A stretch of 64,000 bases of DNA from Kutzneria chonburiensis (lineage in GTDB: Bacteria; Actinomycetota; Actinomycetes; Mycobacteriales; Pseudonocardiaceae): positions 2,480,001 to 2,544,000 of the forward strand of contig NZ_CP097263.1 in assembly GCF_028622115.1 (NCBI RefSeq), given 5' to 3'. The notes beneath the pieces were generated by a model. It saw only the letters and a program-made list of their open reading frames with translations, was not told the origin of the DNA and ran no database searches. The position numbers and the translations under genes are program-made. Positions 30,931 to 38,462 of this stretch are shown here, piece by piece. Every line of letters begins with the position of its first letter. Position 1 is the stretch's first letter.

Positions 30931-31614
30931 GTGGCCGTGATGCTCGACGACAAGTACATCCAGGACCGGCACACCATGCATCGGTGGCTGCGATTGCAGG
31001 CGCCGATCTGCGAGGCGGTGCTGCCCGACGGCCGCCGGGTGTGGCTGGTCAGCCGCTACGCCGACGCCTTCGAGGCGCTCAAGCCGTCGCCGGTCGACCC
31101 GGTGCCGGGTGACGTCGACGCGGTGCTCGACGGCCTGGACCACGACTTCGACCTGGTACGGGACTTCGCCGTGCCGGTGGCCGGGGACAACGCGGTCGCG
31201 CACCTGATCGTCAACGGCGTCGTCGATCTGCTGCGGCATCCCGACCAGACCGGGGTGAACGTGGCCGAGCTGTCCCGGCACGACGGCCCGTACGGCATGG
31301 CGCTGCGCACCGCCGACGCCCCGATCGGCCTGGCCGGCATCGAGATCGAGGCCGGCGAGACGATCGCCGTGCTGATCGGCTCGGCCAACCGCGACCCGAT
31401 CATGTTCGACCGCCCGGACGAGCTCGACTTCGGCCGCAACACCACCGGCCACCTCACCCTCGGTGATCACGACGAGCTGGTCGGCACGGCGATAACCAAG
31501 CTGCGCCACCGCTTTCCGGCGCTGGCGCTCAACGGTGAACCGACGCGGCTCGACGACGTGATCGTCAACGGCTATGCCGAGGCCCTTGTCACGACGAGTG
31601 CCGGCCCCGCCTGA
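30931..31614 (+). CDS. P450-like protein without heme cysteine (probable pseudoenzyme)
   Basis: A 227-residue protein that aligns by eye to parts of a cytochrome P450: an N-terminal RYADAFEAL segment, an ExxR-like AELSR-HDG, IEAGETIAVLIGSANRDP and the region before the heme loop (NTTGHLTLGDHDELVG). The expected FGxGxHxCxG is replaced and the cysteine is gone; the I-helix AGxxTT is also missing, and the length is about half of a normal P450. Possible starts are GTG 30931, GTG 30937 and ATG 30940. It follows the fusion gene by 8 bp. Heme-free P450 homologues such as EryCII act as partners of other enzymes; a helper for the fusion P450 is possible, decay is the alternative. It overlaps the convergent membrane-protein gene by 26 bp. 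Confidence 0.8.
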   Translation: MAVMLDDKYIQDRHTMHRWLRLQAPICEAVLPDGRRVWLVSRYADAFEALKPSPVDPVPGDVDAVLDGLDHDFDLVRDFAVPVAGDNAVAHLIVNGVVDLLRHPDQTGVNVAELSRHDGPYGMALRTADAPIGLAGIEIEAGETIAVLIGSANRDPIMFDRPDELDFGRNTTGHLTLGDHDELVGTAITKLRHRFPALALNGEPTRLDDVIVNGYAEALVTTSAGPA

Positions 31615-32371
31615 CCGGCTCGACCGGCGTCTCCATGACCGCGCGGATCAGGTCCCGCACCGCCGCCGCGCGATCCTCCGCTTCGAGCAATATCAGCAGC
31701 CGTTCGGCCGACAGCTGGCGGGAGAACGCGAACGGCTGGGAGAAGTACAGCTGCATCCGCTCGGTGGTGGCCTCCTGGGCCCGGAGAAACGACCGCCCTA
31801 GGTAGGCCGCCAGCGCCGCGCCGATCACGCCGATCGAACCGGCGACGATGGTGATCACCGTCGAGCCGGTCAGCGCCACCACCACGACCGCGGCGACCAG
31901 CACCGCGAAGCCGACGAACACGGCCCGCTGGGCATGGTGAAAACTGCGCTCCGCCTGGAAAGTCGCCAGCGCGTGGTAGTAGTCCAGGCGACGCTGCGTC
32001 AACGCCCACAATACCGTGAGGTCCAGCGGACCCCGCTTGTCGGAGGCTTGCTCGGCCCGCTCAAGCAGCCGACGCGACTCCGCCACCTGCCAGCGCTCGC
32101 TGTGCTCCCGTTGCAGCGCATCGCGATACGCCAACGTGACGAACAGCATCAGCAGCCAGAAGACGACGGCCGTGGCCAGAGCCAGTACCCCATACGGAAT
32201 CAGGTCCGGCAGGTCGAGGCCGAGCGTGATCCCGTGGTCCCGATAGAGCACAAAGGACGCCACGCCAACGGCAACCGCCACCACGACGGTCAGCCAGCCG
32301 CCCCGGCGTTGCCGGCGACGCTCCGGCGACAACCGCCACGACTCCAGGAAATCCACGGTGCCGGCGTCCAC
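31589..32371 (-). CDS. Membrane protein, TRADD-N-associated-like transmembrane domain
   Basis: A 260-residue protein with two pairs of membrane helices (about 23-43 and 57-82; then 147-168 and 170-190). Between them is a soluble helical stretch containing WALTQRRLDYYHALATFQAE before the third helix, which resembles the transmembrane domain found with TRADD-N modules in bacterial signalling and conflict proteins; that match is from memory and moderate. The C-terminus is soluble and basic. GTG start at 32371. It runs convergent to the P450-like gene and overlaps its end. Function unknown. Confidence 0.75.
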   Translation of the reverse strand: MDAGTVDFLESWRLSPERRRQRRGGWLTVVVAVAVGVASFVLYRDHGITLGLDLPDLIPYGVLALATAVVFWLLMLFVTLAYRDALQREHSERWQVAESRRLLERAEQASDKRGPLDLTVLWALTQRRLDYYHALATFQAERSFHHAQRAVFVGFAVLVAAVVVVALTGSTVITIVAGSIGVIGAALAAYLGRSFLRAQEATTERMQLYFSQPFAFSRQLSAERLLILLEAEDRAAAVRDLIRAVMETPVEPVRRGRHSS

Positions 32372-32419
32372 TCGCGAATGCTAGCCAGCACCCCCGAGCC
32401 GCCGACACCTCCAATGGAG

Positions 32420-33394
32420 TCAACCGAACAGCCGGGCCACCGGCCAGGCCGCATCACTCGAGTTGCCTACCACAGTATGAACGAACGCGCCGGACGGATC
32501 GGCCTCGGACCAGAACGAGACACCCGGATCCGAACCCATGACGATCACCGTGTCGGACGACTCGTGCAGCCAGAAGCCCAAGCCGTACCGCAGTGGCCGC
32601 CTGCCTTCGTGCACGCTGCGCGGACGCGTCATCTCCTCGACCCACTTCGACGAGACGACGCGGCCGGCGAAGAAGGACCGCCACAGCGCGTGGAAGTCGG
32701 CTACCGTGGTGTAGATGCCACCGTCGCCGCTGCCGCGCACCGGGAGGTCAAAAACGTTGGTGCGCAAGCCATCCTTGGCCAGATAGCCGAGCGCCGTCCG
32801 CCGGTCCGGCTCGTCGCTGCGCAGGTAGGCCGTGTCCACCAGACCGGCCGGCGCGCACACCCGCTGCGCCACCAGGTCGTGGAACGGGACGCCGCTCGCG
32901 CGTTCGGCGATGAGCGCCAGCACGACAAAGGCGCCGTTGTTGTAGTTGAACCTGGTGCCGGGCGGGAACTTCTGCGGATAGCCGTCCAGGATCGGCACGT
33001 ACTGTTCGGTCGTCTCCAGGTCCTGCGCCGGCACCGGCAGCGACGGGTCGCCGTCCTCGTCGTAGTAGTCGCCGATGCCGGAACGGTGGGACAGCAACTG
33101 TTCCACCGTCACGGCGTCGTCGATCAACGGCAGGTCCGGGCCCAGCACGGACCTCGCCGTCGTCGACAGGCCGAGGGTGCTATCCTCGATCAGCGACACG
33201 ACGGCCAGCCCCGTCAACGCCTTGCCACCACTGGCGATCGCGAACCGAGTGTCCACAGTGTTCGGAACACCCAGCCCGCGATGCGCCATGCCGTACGCCC
33301 GCTCGAACACCGCCGCGCCAGCCTCGTCCAGCCGTACCACGCCGGTGAACGATGTCTCGGCGGCCACGCGGTCCGCCTCGGTCCCCAGGTCCAT
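32420..33394 (-). CDS. Beta-lactamase-fold serine hydrolase
   Basis: A 324-residue class C beta-lactamase/PBP-like protein: S-G-G-K (SxxK) in FAIASGGKALTG, LLSHRSGIGDYY, and Y-N-N (YxN) in FNYNNGAF. The third motif is not a clean KTG or HxG; the equivalent region reads MGSDPGVSF. There is no signal peptide, so it is cytoplasmic. Such proteins include esterases, amidases and D-stereospecific peptidases. It lies alone between a membrane protein gene and the hydrolase-DUF4180 gene (14 bp gap), so it may be the last gene of that operon. Substrate unknown. Confidence 0.88.
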   Translation of the reverse strand: MDLGTEADRVAAETSFTGVVRLDEAGAAVFERAYGMAHRGLGVPNTVDTRFAIASGGKALTGLAVVSLIEDSTLGLSTTARSVLGPDLPLIDDAVTVEQLLSHRSGIGDYYDEDGDPSLPVPAQDLETTEQYVPILDGYPQKFPPGTRFNYNNGAFVVLALIAERASGVPFHDLVAQRVCAPAGLVDTAYLRSDEPDRRTALGYLAKDGLRTNVFDLPVRGSGDGGIYTTVADFHALWRSFFAGRVVSSKWVEEMTRPRSVHEGRRPLRYGLGFWLHESSDTVIVMGSDPGVSFWSEADPSGAFVHTVVGNSSDAAWPVARLFG

Positions 33395-33408
33395 TCGGCC
33401 AGGCTAGG

Positions 33409-34563
33409 TCAGCCGAGCCGGGCCGCCACCTGATTAACGTCGTCCAGGAACCAGATCCGGCTGCCCCGGTTGGACTCCCGGACGTACGCCCGCAGCGGCT
33501 CGCTCCCGGCGAGGTGTTCACCCAGGTCACCGACGATGGCCAGGCTCTTGCCGTAGCCGATGAACTTCTGCGTGAAGTGCCCGAGCAGGGTGGTGCGCAG
33601 GTCGAACACGCCGTCGGCGAACCGCTCCACCGGGATCACCACCAGCGGCACCGGCTGCCCCCAGAGCTGCCCGATGATGTCGACCGCGTCCTGCTCGGTT
33701 GACAGCTTCGGGCCGTCCGGAGCCAGCACGAACGCGGTGGTCCCGCCGATGTCGGTCACTGTGTCAGTCACGGAGGAAACCCCGATCCGCTCGCTCTGGT
33801 CCGGCAGCATGTGCCCGGTGTCGGGCAGCATCACCACGGTCGCGTCGGTCGTGGCGGTCAGCCGCCGCTGGGTCGCCTTGGAGTTCAGCAACTCGTCGCG
33901 GTCGCCGACGATGGCCAGCAGCGGCATGGTCAGCTTGCGCAGCCGGGCGGCGGAGAAGATCGGCATCAGCAGCCGCGGCCGGTAGTGCTCGAACACCATG
34001 CGCAGGTACTTCTCCGGCGGCGACTGGGGCTCCGGCTGCTTGCGGCCCAACAGCCGGCCGAGGAAGAACAGTGCCATCTTGCCGAGCTTCTGGCGGCCGA
34101 TGCCGCCCGGCACCAGCAGCACCATGCGGCTGATCCGTCCCGGTCGACGGGTGGCGCAGTCGATGGCGAACCAGCCGCCCAGGGACGCCGCCACCATCTG
34201 CACCTCGGTCAGGCCCAGACCGGCCAGCACGTCGTCGAACCACTCGGCGTAGGCCGAAGAGCCCAAGGGCGGCCGGGACGGCGCGCTCAGCCCCGGCTCG
34301 CCGATGATGTCCACGGCGTAGAGCCGGAACCGGTCGGCCAGATTTCCCACCACCGACATCCAGCTCAGCGTGTTGCCGGCCGAACCGTGCAGCAGGATCA
34401 CCGGCGGGCCGGTCTCGTTCCCCGACACCATCACGAAGGTGTCACCGTGCCGGGTCGGCACCGTGCGGCGGTCGGCCGGCACCGGCCAGTGCCCCAGCGC
34501 GCGCTCGTAGAACGCGCGGAGCTCCTGGCCACCGGCCTCGGTCTTGTAGATGGTCGCGGTCAC
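33409..34563 (-). CDS. Alpha/beta hydrolase fused to DUF4180
   Basis: The start is set at the GTG at 34563 because it overlaps the stop of the HTH gene as GTGA; the longer ORF to 34593 would overlap more. Residues ~1-265 are an alpha/beta hydrolase (oxyanion region LLHGSAGNTLSW, VAASLGGWFA with the nucleophile Ser, GDRDELL, late DTGHMLP histidine). Residues ~275-384 match DUF4180: STEQDAVDIIGQ, VVIPVERF, LLGHFTQKFIGYGKSLAIVGD, YVRESNRG. DUF4180 is normally a separate small protein, so the fusion is notable. The neighbouring HTH protein is its likely regulator. Reaction unknown. Confidence 0.88.
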   Translation of the reverse strand: MTATIYKTEAGGQELRAFYERALGHWPVPADRRTVPTRHGDTFVMVSGNETGPPVILLHGSAGNTLSWMSVVGNLADRFRLYAVDIIGEPGLSAPSRPPLGSSAYAEWFDDVLAGLGLTEVQMVAASLGGWFAIDCATRRPGRISRMVLLVPGGIGRQKLGKMALFFLGRLLGRKQPEPQSPPEKYLRMVFEHYRPRLLMPIFSAARLRKLTMPLLAIVGDRDELLNSKATQRRLTATTDATVVMLPDTGHMLPDQSERIGVSSVTDTVTDIGGTTAFVLAPDGPKLSTEQDAVDIIGQLWGQPVPLVVIPVERFADGVFDLRTTLLGHFTQKFIGYGKSLAIVGDLGEHLAGSEPLRAYVRESNRGSRIWFLDDVNQVAARLG

Positions 34564-34979
34564 GACTCCCCCTCTGCCAGCAAGGCGATCCACCGCAGCA
34601 GCTCCGCGGTGGTGGTCAGGTCCCCCAGGATGATCAGCTTCAGTCGGCCGCGTACCTCGTCGTACGCGGTCTCGATGCGCAGCGGCTGAGCTTCGTAGCC
34701 CCGCGTGTTGGCCGCCCCGACCGCGCCCATGGCGATCCGGCTGGCGTCCTCCCGGCTGATCGCGTCGATCTCGACGATGGTCGACACCTCCACGTGCCGG
34801 GTCCGCCGGACCTGCGACTCCGCGCCGGTGAAGGCGTCGAGGTCGGCCTGGGCGATCCGGTACTGCTTGCCGATCCTGACCGCCTTGAGCCGGCCGTCAC
34901 GGACGTAGCCGCGGACCGTGCGCACGTGCAGGCCCAGCAGGTCCGCGACCTGCTCCACCGAGTACATCTCCTGGGACAC
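34560..34979 (-). CDS. MerR/excisionase-type HTH regulator with extra C-terminal domain
   Basis: A 139-residue protein. Residues 1-55 are an HTH_17/excisionase-type DNA-binding domain (MYSVEQVADLLGLHVRTVRGYVRDGRL...RIGKQYRI). The remaining ~80 residues form an alpha/beta domain (STIVEIDAISREDASRIA ... LKLIILGDLTTTAELLRWIALL) that may sense a ligand. The start could be the GTG at 34979 or the ATG at 34967. It is translationally coupled to the hydrolase-DUF4180 gene, and a 34-bp dyad lies 22 bp upstream, so autoregulation is likely. Confidence 0.88.
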   Translation of the reverse strand: MSQEMYSVEQVADLLGLHVRTVRGYVRDGRLKAVRIGKQYRIAQADLDAFTGAESQVRRTRHVEVSTIVEIDAISREDASRIAMGAVGAANTRGYEAQPLRIETAYDEVRGRLKLIILGDLTTTAELLRWIALLAEGES

Positions 34980-35001
34980 AAGAGAGAGCGTACCGCATCC
35001 T

Positions 35002-35035
35002 TCCCTATCCGCATCTAATTAACGCACGATAGGGA
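35002..35035. promoter_or_regulatory. Dyad operator TCCCTATC-N6-TAATTA-N6-GATAGGGA
   Basis: Perfect 8-bp arms around a central TAATTA palindrome, all with the same centre (35018.5). It lies just upstream of the HTH gene and is a strong candidate for its own binding site. Confidence 0.65.
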
Positions 35036-35074
35036 GCGATGAGGAAGGTCGGTCCGCAGCCGGCCGCACACAGC

Positions 35075-35110
35075 GACGAGGCCGCGGGGCAGATGCCCCG
35101 CGGCCTCGTC
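35075..35110. terminator. Strong hairpin, 16-bp perfect stem, AGAT loop
   Basis: Stem GACGAGGCCGCGGGGC with a 4-nt loop and exact complement. There is no clear T-run, as is common in actinobacteria. It lies about 170 bp beyond the 3' end of the secreted-protein gene (minus) and shields the HTH operon from readthrough. Confidence 0.75.
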
Positions 35111-35278
35111 TCGTATGCGGTTGACCCCGCCGGTATTTCGACTGAACTAAATCCGACCGGCAAAAAAAGAGAAGAATGTTCGACCGGGCAGCATGGCGGC
35201 GACCGTCCGGTCATATCACAACGGAGAACAATGACGTCGACCGGGTGGGCGCGACGGCGGTGCGCCGACCCGGCCGGC

Positions 35279-35695
35279 TCACTTCACGGTGACGTTCGTG
35301 AGTGACAGTTCGGTCTGCCGACCGTTCCCGTCCACCCACACGATGTCGAAAATCCAGATGTTGCCCGGCTTGCTCGGCGTCACATTCGGCACCGTGAAGT
35401 CGACAGCACCGGAATTGGGATCCACGTTCACGTCGATACGCGTGTTGGGCGCGTGGCCCATCCCGGTCGAGTGCGCGAGCCACAGTTGGACGGCGGTCAC
35501 CTGTGACGCGTACGCGTGGTTGAACGTCCAGGTCGCATGGACCTGCTTGCCCGGAACGAACGTCGTCGTGGACAGGGTGGTGTCCGTGACGACGTCCGAC
35601 AGCGACGGCGGGTTGGCGTGCGCTGCCCCGGTGGATGCGGCGATGACGGCGGCGGCGGAACCGGCGAGCACACCGGCCCGGCGGAAGTACTGCAT
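35279..35695 (-). CDS. Secreted small beta-rich protein
   Basis: About 138 residues from the ATG at 35695 (GGGGG site upstream); an ATG at 35731 would add 12 residues and has no ribosome-binding site. A Sec signal peptide is plain: MQYFRRAGVLAGSAAAVIAA...GAAHA with cleavage after AHA. The mature part (~110 residues) is rich in Thr, Val and Asn with alternating hydrophobic strands and no cysteine, suggesting an Ig- or Kre9-like beta sandwich. It ends in LSLTNVTVK. Role unknown; an exported cell-wall or extracellular protein is likely. The 113 bp upstream contain ACACCGGTGT. Confidence 0.82.
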   Translation of the reverse strand: MQYFRRAGVLAGSAAAVIAASTGAAHANPPSLSDVVTDTTLSTTTFVPGKQVHATWTFNHAYASQVTAVQLWLAHSTGMGHAPNTRIDVNVDPNSGAVDFTVPNVTPSKPGNIWIFDIVWVDGNGRQTELSLTNVTVK

Positions 35696-35844
35696 TTTCT
35701 TGCCCCCAGAGACAAGGCGACGGTACCTCATTATTCGAGCAGATTCGATTCAGTGGCGCAAGGCGGAGAGACCCAGCACACACCGGTGTATACGTTTATG
35801 AATCCGCCGGGTCACCGGAGGTCTAGAACAATTAATGCATTCCT

Positions 35845-36957
35845 TCACCCGTTCGCCGGAAGCCACCGGGTGTCGGTCGTCAGTTCGTGCAGAATCTCGG
35901 GTACCGGGGTGATGCCGATTCCCGGCCCGGTCGGCACCCGGACGTGCCCGTTCTCGATTGTGAACGGCTCGGTGACGTCCCGGTGGAAGTAGCGGTCCGA
36001 CGCCGAGGTGTCGCCCGGCAGGGTGAACCCGGGCAACGAGGCCAGCGCGAGGTTGGCCGCCCGCCCGACGCCGGTCTCCAACATGCCGCCGCACCACACC
36101 GGCACCCCGTGGGCCTGGCAGACGTCGTGCACGCGGCGAGACTCCAGATATCCGCCGACCCGCCCGGGCTTGATGTTGACGATGGCGCACGCGCCGAGGC
36201 TGATCGCGTCGGCCGCGACCTTGGCCGACGTGATCGACTCGTCCAGGCAGACCGGCGTGCGGATCTGCCGGGCCAGCCGGGCATGGCCGAGCAGGTCGTC
36301 CTCGGGCAGTGGCTGCTCGATGAGCAGCAGGTCGAACGGGTCGAGCTTGGCCAGCTGCCGCGCGTCGCCGACGGTGTAGGCGGTGTTGGCATCGACCTGC
36401 AACGGCACGTCGTCGCCGAAGCGCTCCCGCACGGCCCGGACCGGCTCGACGTCCCAGCCCGGCTCGATCTTCAGCTTGATCCGCACGTAACCCTGATCGA
36501 GGTAGCCGCCGACGGCGTCGAGCAGCTGCGGAACGGAATCCATGATGCCGACCGACACCCCGGAGGCCACCCGATCCACGGCGCCGCCCAGATAACGGGC
36601 CAGCGACAGGTCGAGCGACCGCAGTTCGGCGTCGAGAAAAGCCGTCTCCAGCGCGGCTTTGGCCATCTGGTGGCCGTGGAACCGTTGCATGGCCCGGGAA
36701 ACGGCGTGAACGTCCGGATCGGACAGTGCGGCGATCTCCGGGAACAGCACGTGCTCGATCACATGCGCGGCCGCGTCCACGTACTCCGGCGAGTAGACCG
36801 GCGCGGTCATCGCCACGCACTCCGACCAGCCTTCGGCCCGATCGGTGACCAGCCGCAGCAGCAACAGATCGCGCGTGGTCTCGCTGCCGAACGACGTGCG
36901 GAACGTGCCGACCAGCGGCAGCGACGCCCAGCGCAGCTCGAGGCCCTCGATCTTCAC
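35845..36957 (-). CDS. N-acyl/N-succinyl amino acid racemase or o-succinylbenzoate synthase (enolase superfamily)
   Basis: A 370-residue enolase-superfamily enzyme with the full catalytic set: K161-x-K163, metal ligands D189, E214 and D239, and K263 in NIKPGR. These positions are as expected for the MenC/NAAAR group described from Amycolatopsis. The ATG overlaps the stop of the GNAT gene (ATGA at 36954-36957). Pairing with this GNAT family is the hallmark of the N-succinylamino acid racemase route that converts D- to L-amino acids; no other menaquinone gene is nearby, which speaks against a dedicated MenC role. Racemase is therefore the preferred call. Confidence 0.9.
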   Translation of the reverse strand: MKIEGLELRWASLPLVGTFRTSFGSETTRDLLLLRLVTDRAEGWSECVAMTAPVYSPEYVDAAAHVIEHVLFPEIAALSDPDVHAVSRAMQRFHGHQMAKAALETAFLDAELRSLDLSLARYLGGAVDRVASGVSVGIMDSVPQLLDAVGGYLDQGYVRIKLKIEPGWDVEPVRAVRERFGDDVPLQVDANTAYTVGDARQLAKLDPFDLLLIEQPLPEDDLLGHARLARQIRTPVCLDESITSAKVAADAISLGACAIVNIKPGRVGGYLESRRVHDVCQAHGVPVWCGGMLETGVGRAANLALASLPGFTLPGDTSASDRYFHRDVTEPFTIENGHVRVPTGPGIGITPVPEILHELTTDTRWLPANG

Positions 36958-37805
36958 GCGTCCTCCCCGCGGTCCAGCAGATAGCCGCCGTCACGGCTGA
37001 ATCCGGTGATCACCGCGCCGTCGGCGAGCAGGCCGCCGAGCACGTCGCGCACGGCCAGCCGCCAGCGCAGCGCCGTCTCCGGCCGGGCCTTGCGCACGGC
37101 GTAGATGTCCGGCGGAATGCGGACTTCCACGTAGCGGCCCTTGATCTCACCCGGCACCGGCCGCTGGCTGTCGTCGATGTCCAACGCCACCAAGGCATCC
37201 GGCACACGCTCGACCGGATGACCGTCCAGGGCGCGGGCCACCGACGGGTCAGCGAGGTCCCACTCCAACAGGATGCGGTCGCTCTCGTCGCCGGCGTTCA
37301 GCTCGTCGGGCATGTCGCCGTAGAACGACTCCAGGTACACGTGGCAGCGCGCGCCCAGCTTGGCCAGATTGAAGTGTGCATTGCGGGACACCAGCGGGTC
37401 GAACGTCCAGTTGACCATGCGCAGGCCGTTGTCCAGCGCCCACGCCCGCTGATGCGTCTTCAACGCGAAACCGACGCCGCGAACCTGGCCGTCCGGGCGG
37501 ACGCCGGTGATGTGCGAGTGCAGGCTCCTGGTGTCCGGCGGCCCGAAGAATCCCATGGTCGCGCCGACGATCGTGTCGCCGCGGTACGCCGCCGCGACGT
37601 AGCTGCCGATGTGCGACACGACCCGGAGAAGTTCCAGGGTGGCCGTGGGATTGGTCGGGTCCGGCCGCCACACGTCGTCCAGCAGCAGGCGGACCTCTTC
37701 GAGGTCCGGCAGCTCGTGCAGCACCCGCACGGTCACCCCGGCCTGCTCCGCTGCCGTCTCGGCTCTCGAGCGCGCCCGCTCCAGGACTTCCCCCGCCTCG
37801 ATCAT
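36954..37805 (-). CDS. GNAT acyltransferase (COG3375 type), probable D-amino acid N-succinyltransferase
   Basis: A 283-residue GNAT protein with the COG3375-like layout: VRLLLDDVWRPDPTNPTATLELLR, HITGVRPDGQVRGVGFALKTHQRAWALDNG (acyl-CoA site) and a long C-terminal half (YVEVRIPPD). In the known pathway this enzyme N-succinylates D-amino acids, the racemase inverts them, and a desuccinylase frees the L form; no desuccinylase is in the window. The pair lies about 16 kb from an NRPS with three epimerases, but in a separate operon, so a link is speculative. Confidence 0.85.
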   Translation of the reverse strand: MIEAGEVLERARSRAETAAEQAGVTVRVLHELPDLEEVRLLLDDVWRPDPTNPTATLELLRVVSHIGSYVAAAYRGDTIVGATMGFFGPPDTRSLHSHITGVRPDGQVRGVGFALKTHQRAWALDNGLRMVNWTFDPLVSRNAHFNLAKLGARCHVYLESFYGDMPDELNAGDESDRILLEWDLADPSVARALDGHPVERVPDALVALDIDDSQRPVPGEIKGRYVEVRIPPDIYAVRKARPETALRWRLAVRDVLGGLLADGAVITGFSRDGGYLLDRGEDA

Positions 37806-37947
37806 CCGTCATGCCTAGCACAGAAATCGCGGCCCGAGCAGGGCTGCGTCGCGATGGTCCACGCGGGTGACGGGTGTGCCACCGGCCGACGCGCCCGGGA
37901 GCGGTATCCGCGAGACCGGCGGCGGCCCGGGATGGGACAATGGCGGT

Positions 37948-37980
37948 ATGGACAGACTGGTCCTGGAGGCCGCCTGGTGA
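37948..37980 (+). CDS. 10-codon upstream ORF
   Basis: ATG at 37948 reads MDRLVLEAAW and stops in the GTGA that also holds the start of the zinc-ribbon gene. It has no clear ribosome-binding site of its own. It may couple or modulate translation of the next gene, or be chance. Confidence 0.3.
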   Translation: MDRLVLEAAW

Positions 37981-38189
37981 GTGTATTAGGCATTCCCGAT
38001 CCGGATGGCACCGTCGCCCCCTGCCCGGGCTGTGGCCACGCGACCGTGGTCGCGACCACCAGCACCGGCGCGGAGCGGCTGCACTGCGGGACGTACGAGC
38101 CCGTGTGCCGCCCGACCCGGCCCACCACCCGGGTGGCCCGCATGTTCGATCGCCTGACCAAGCTCGTCGGAGGTGACCCGCGTCACTAG
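37977..38189 (+). CDS. Zinc-ribbon miniprotein (70 aa)
   Basis: GTG start at 37977 with GGAGG at 37965-37969 (7-bp spacer). The product carries C16-P-G-C19 and C36...C43 (HCGTYEPVC), a probable four-cysteine zinc site, and a basic C-terminus (ARMFDRLTKLVGG). No family name is assigned. A strong hairpin terminator follows at 38221-38254. The 170 bp upstream are divergent from the GNAT gene. Confidence 0.7.
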   Translation: MSVLGIPDPDGTVAPCPGCGHATVVATTSTGAERLHCGTYEPVCRPTRPTTRVARMFDRLTKLVGGDPRH

Positions 38190-38220
38190 TCGGTCGGAAC
38201 CTCGGCCGATGCGGAACGAG

Positions 38221-38254
38221 ACACGGCGCCGTCCATACCTGGACGGCGCCGTGT
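38221..38254. terminator. Bidirectional hairpin, 15-bp perfect stem
   Basis: ACACGGCGCCGTCCA, loop TACC, and exact complement, followed by GTTTCG. It lies between the convergent zinc-ribbon and ferredoxin genes and can serve both. Confidence 0.85.
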
Positions 38255-38261
38255 TTCGTGT

Positions 38262-38462
38262 TCAGCGCTCGATGAGCGAGATCACCGCGTTCGGGCACAG
38301 CGTCGCGGCCTCGCGCACCGCGGCGGTCTGCTCTTCACCCGGGTCAGCGTCCAGCAGCACGACCAGGCCGCTGTCGGCATCCTGGTCGAACACCGCAGGC
38401 GCGGTCATGGCGCAGACCCCGGAGGCGATGCAGAGGTCGGTGTCGGTCTCGACGTGGATCAC
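38262..38462 (-). CDS. P450-partner ferredoxin, [3Fe-4S]-like
   Basis: A 66-residue ferredoxin from the GTG at 38462, which overlaps the P450 stop as GTGA. It starts VIHVETDTDLC and has C-x5-C (CIASGVC) and a single late CP (TLCPNA): three cysteines, typical of [3Fe-4S] ferredoxins that donate electrons to bacterial P450s. It should serve the P450 encoded just upstream and possibly the P450 domain of the fusion protein. Confidence 0.92.
   Translation of the reverse strand: MIHVETDTDLCIASGVCAMTAPAVFDQDADSGLVVLLDADPGEEQTAAVREAATLCPNAVISLIER

Noticed and set aside
35039-35305. 88-codon plus-strand ORF
   Set aside because: It runs through the 16-bp terminator hairpin and into the 3' end of the secreted-protein gene, with no domain-like composition.
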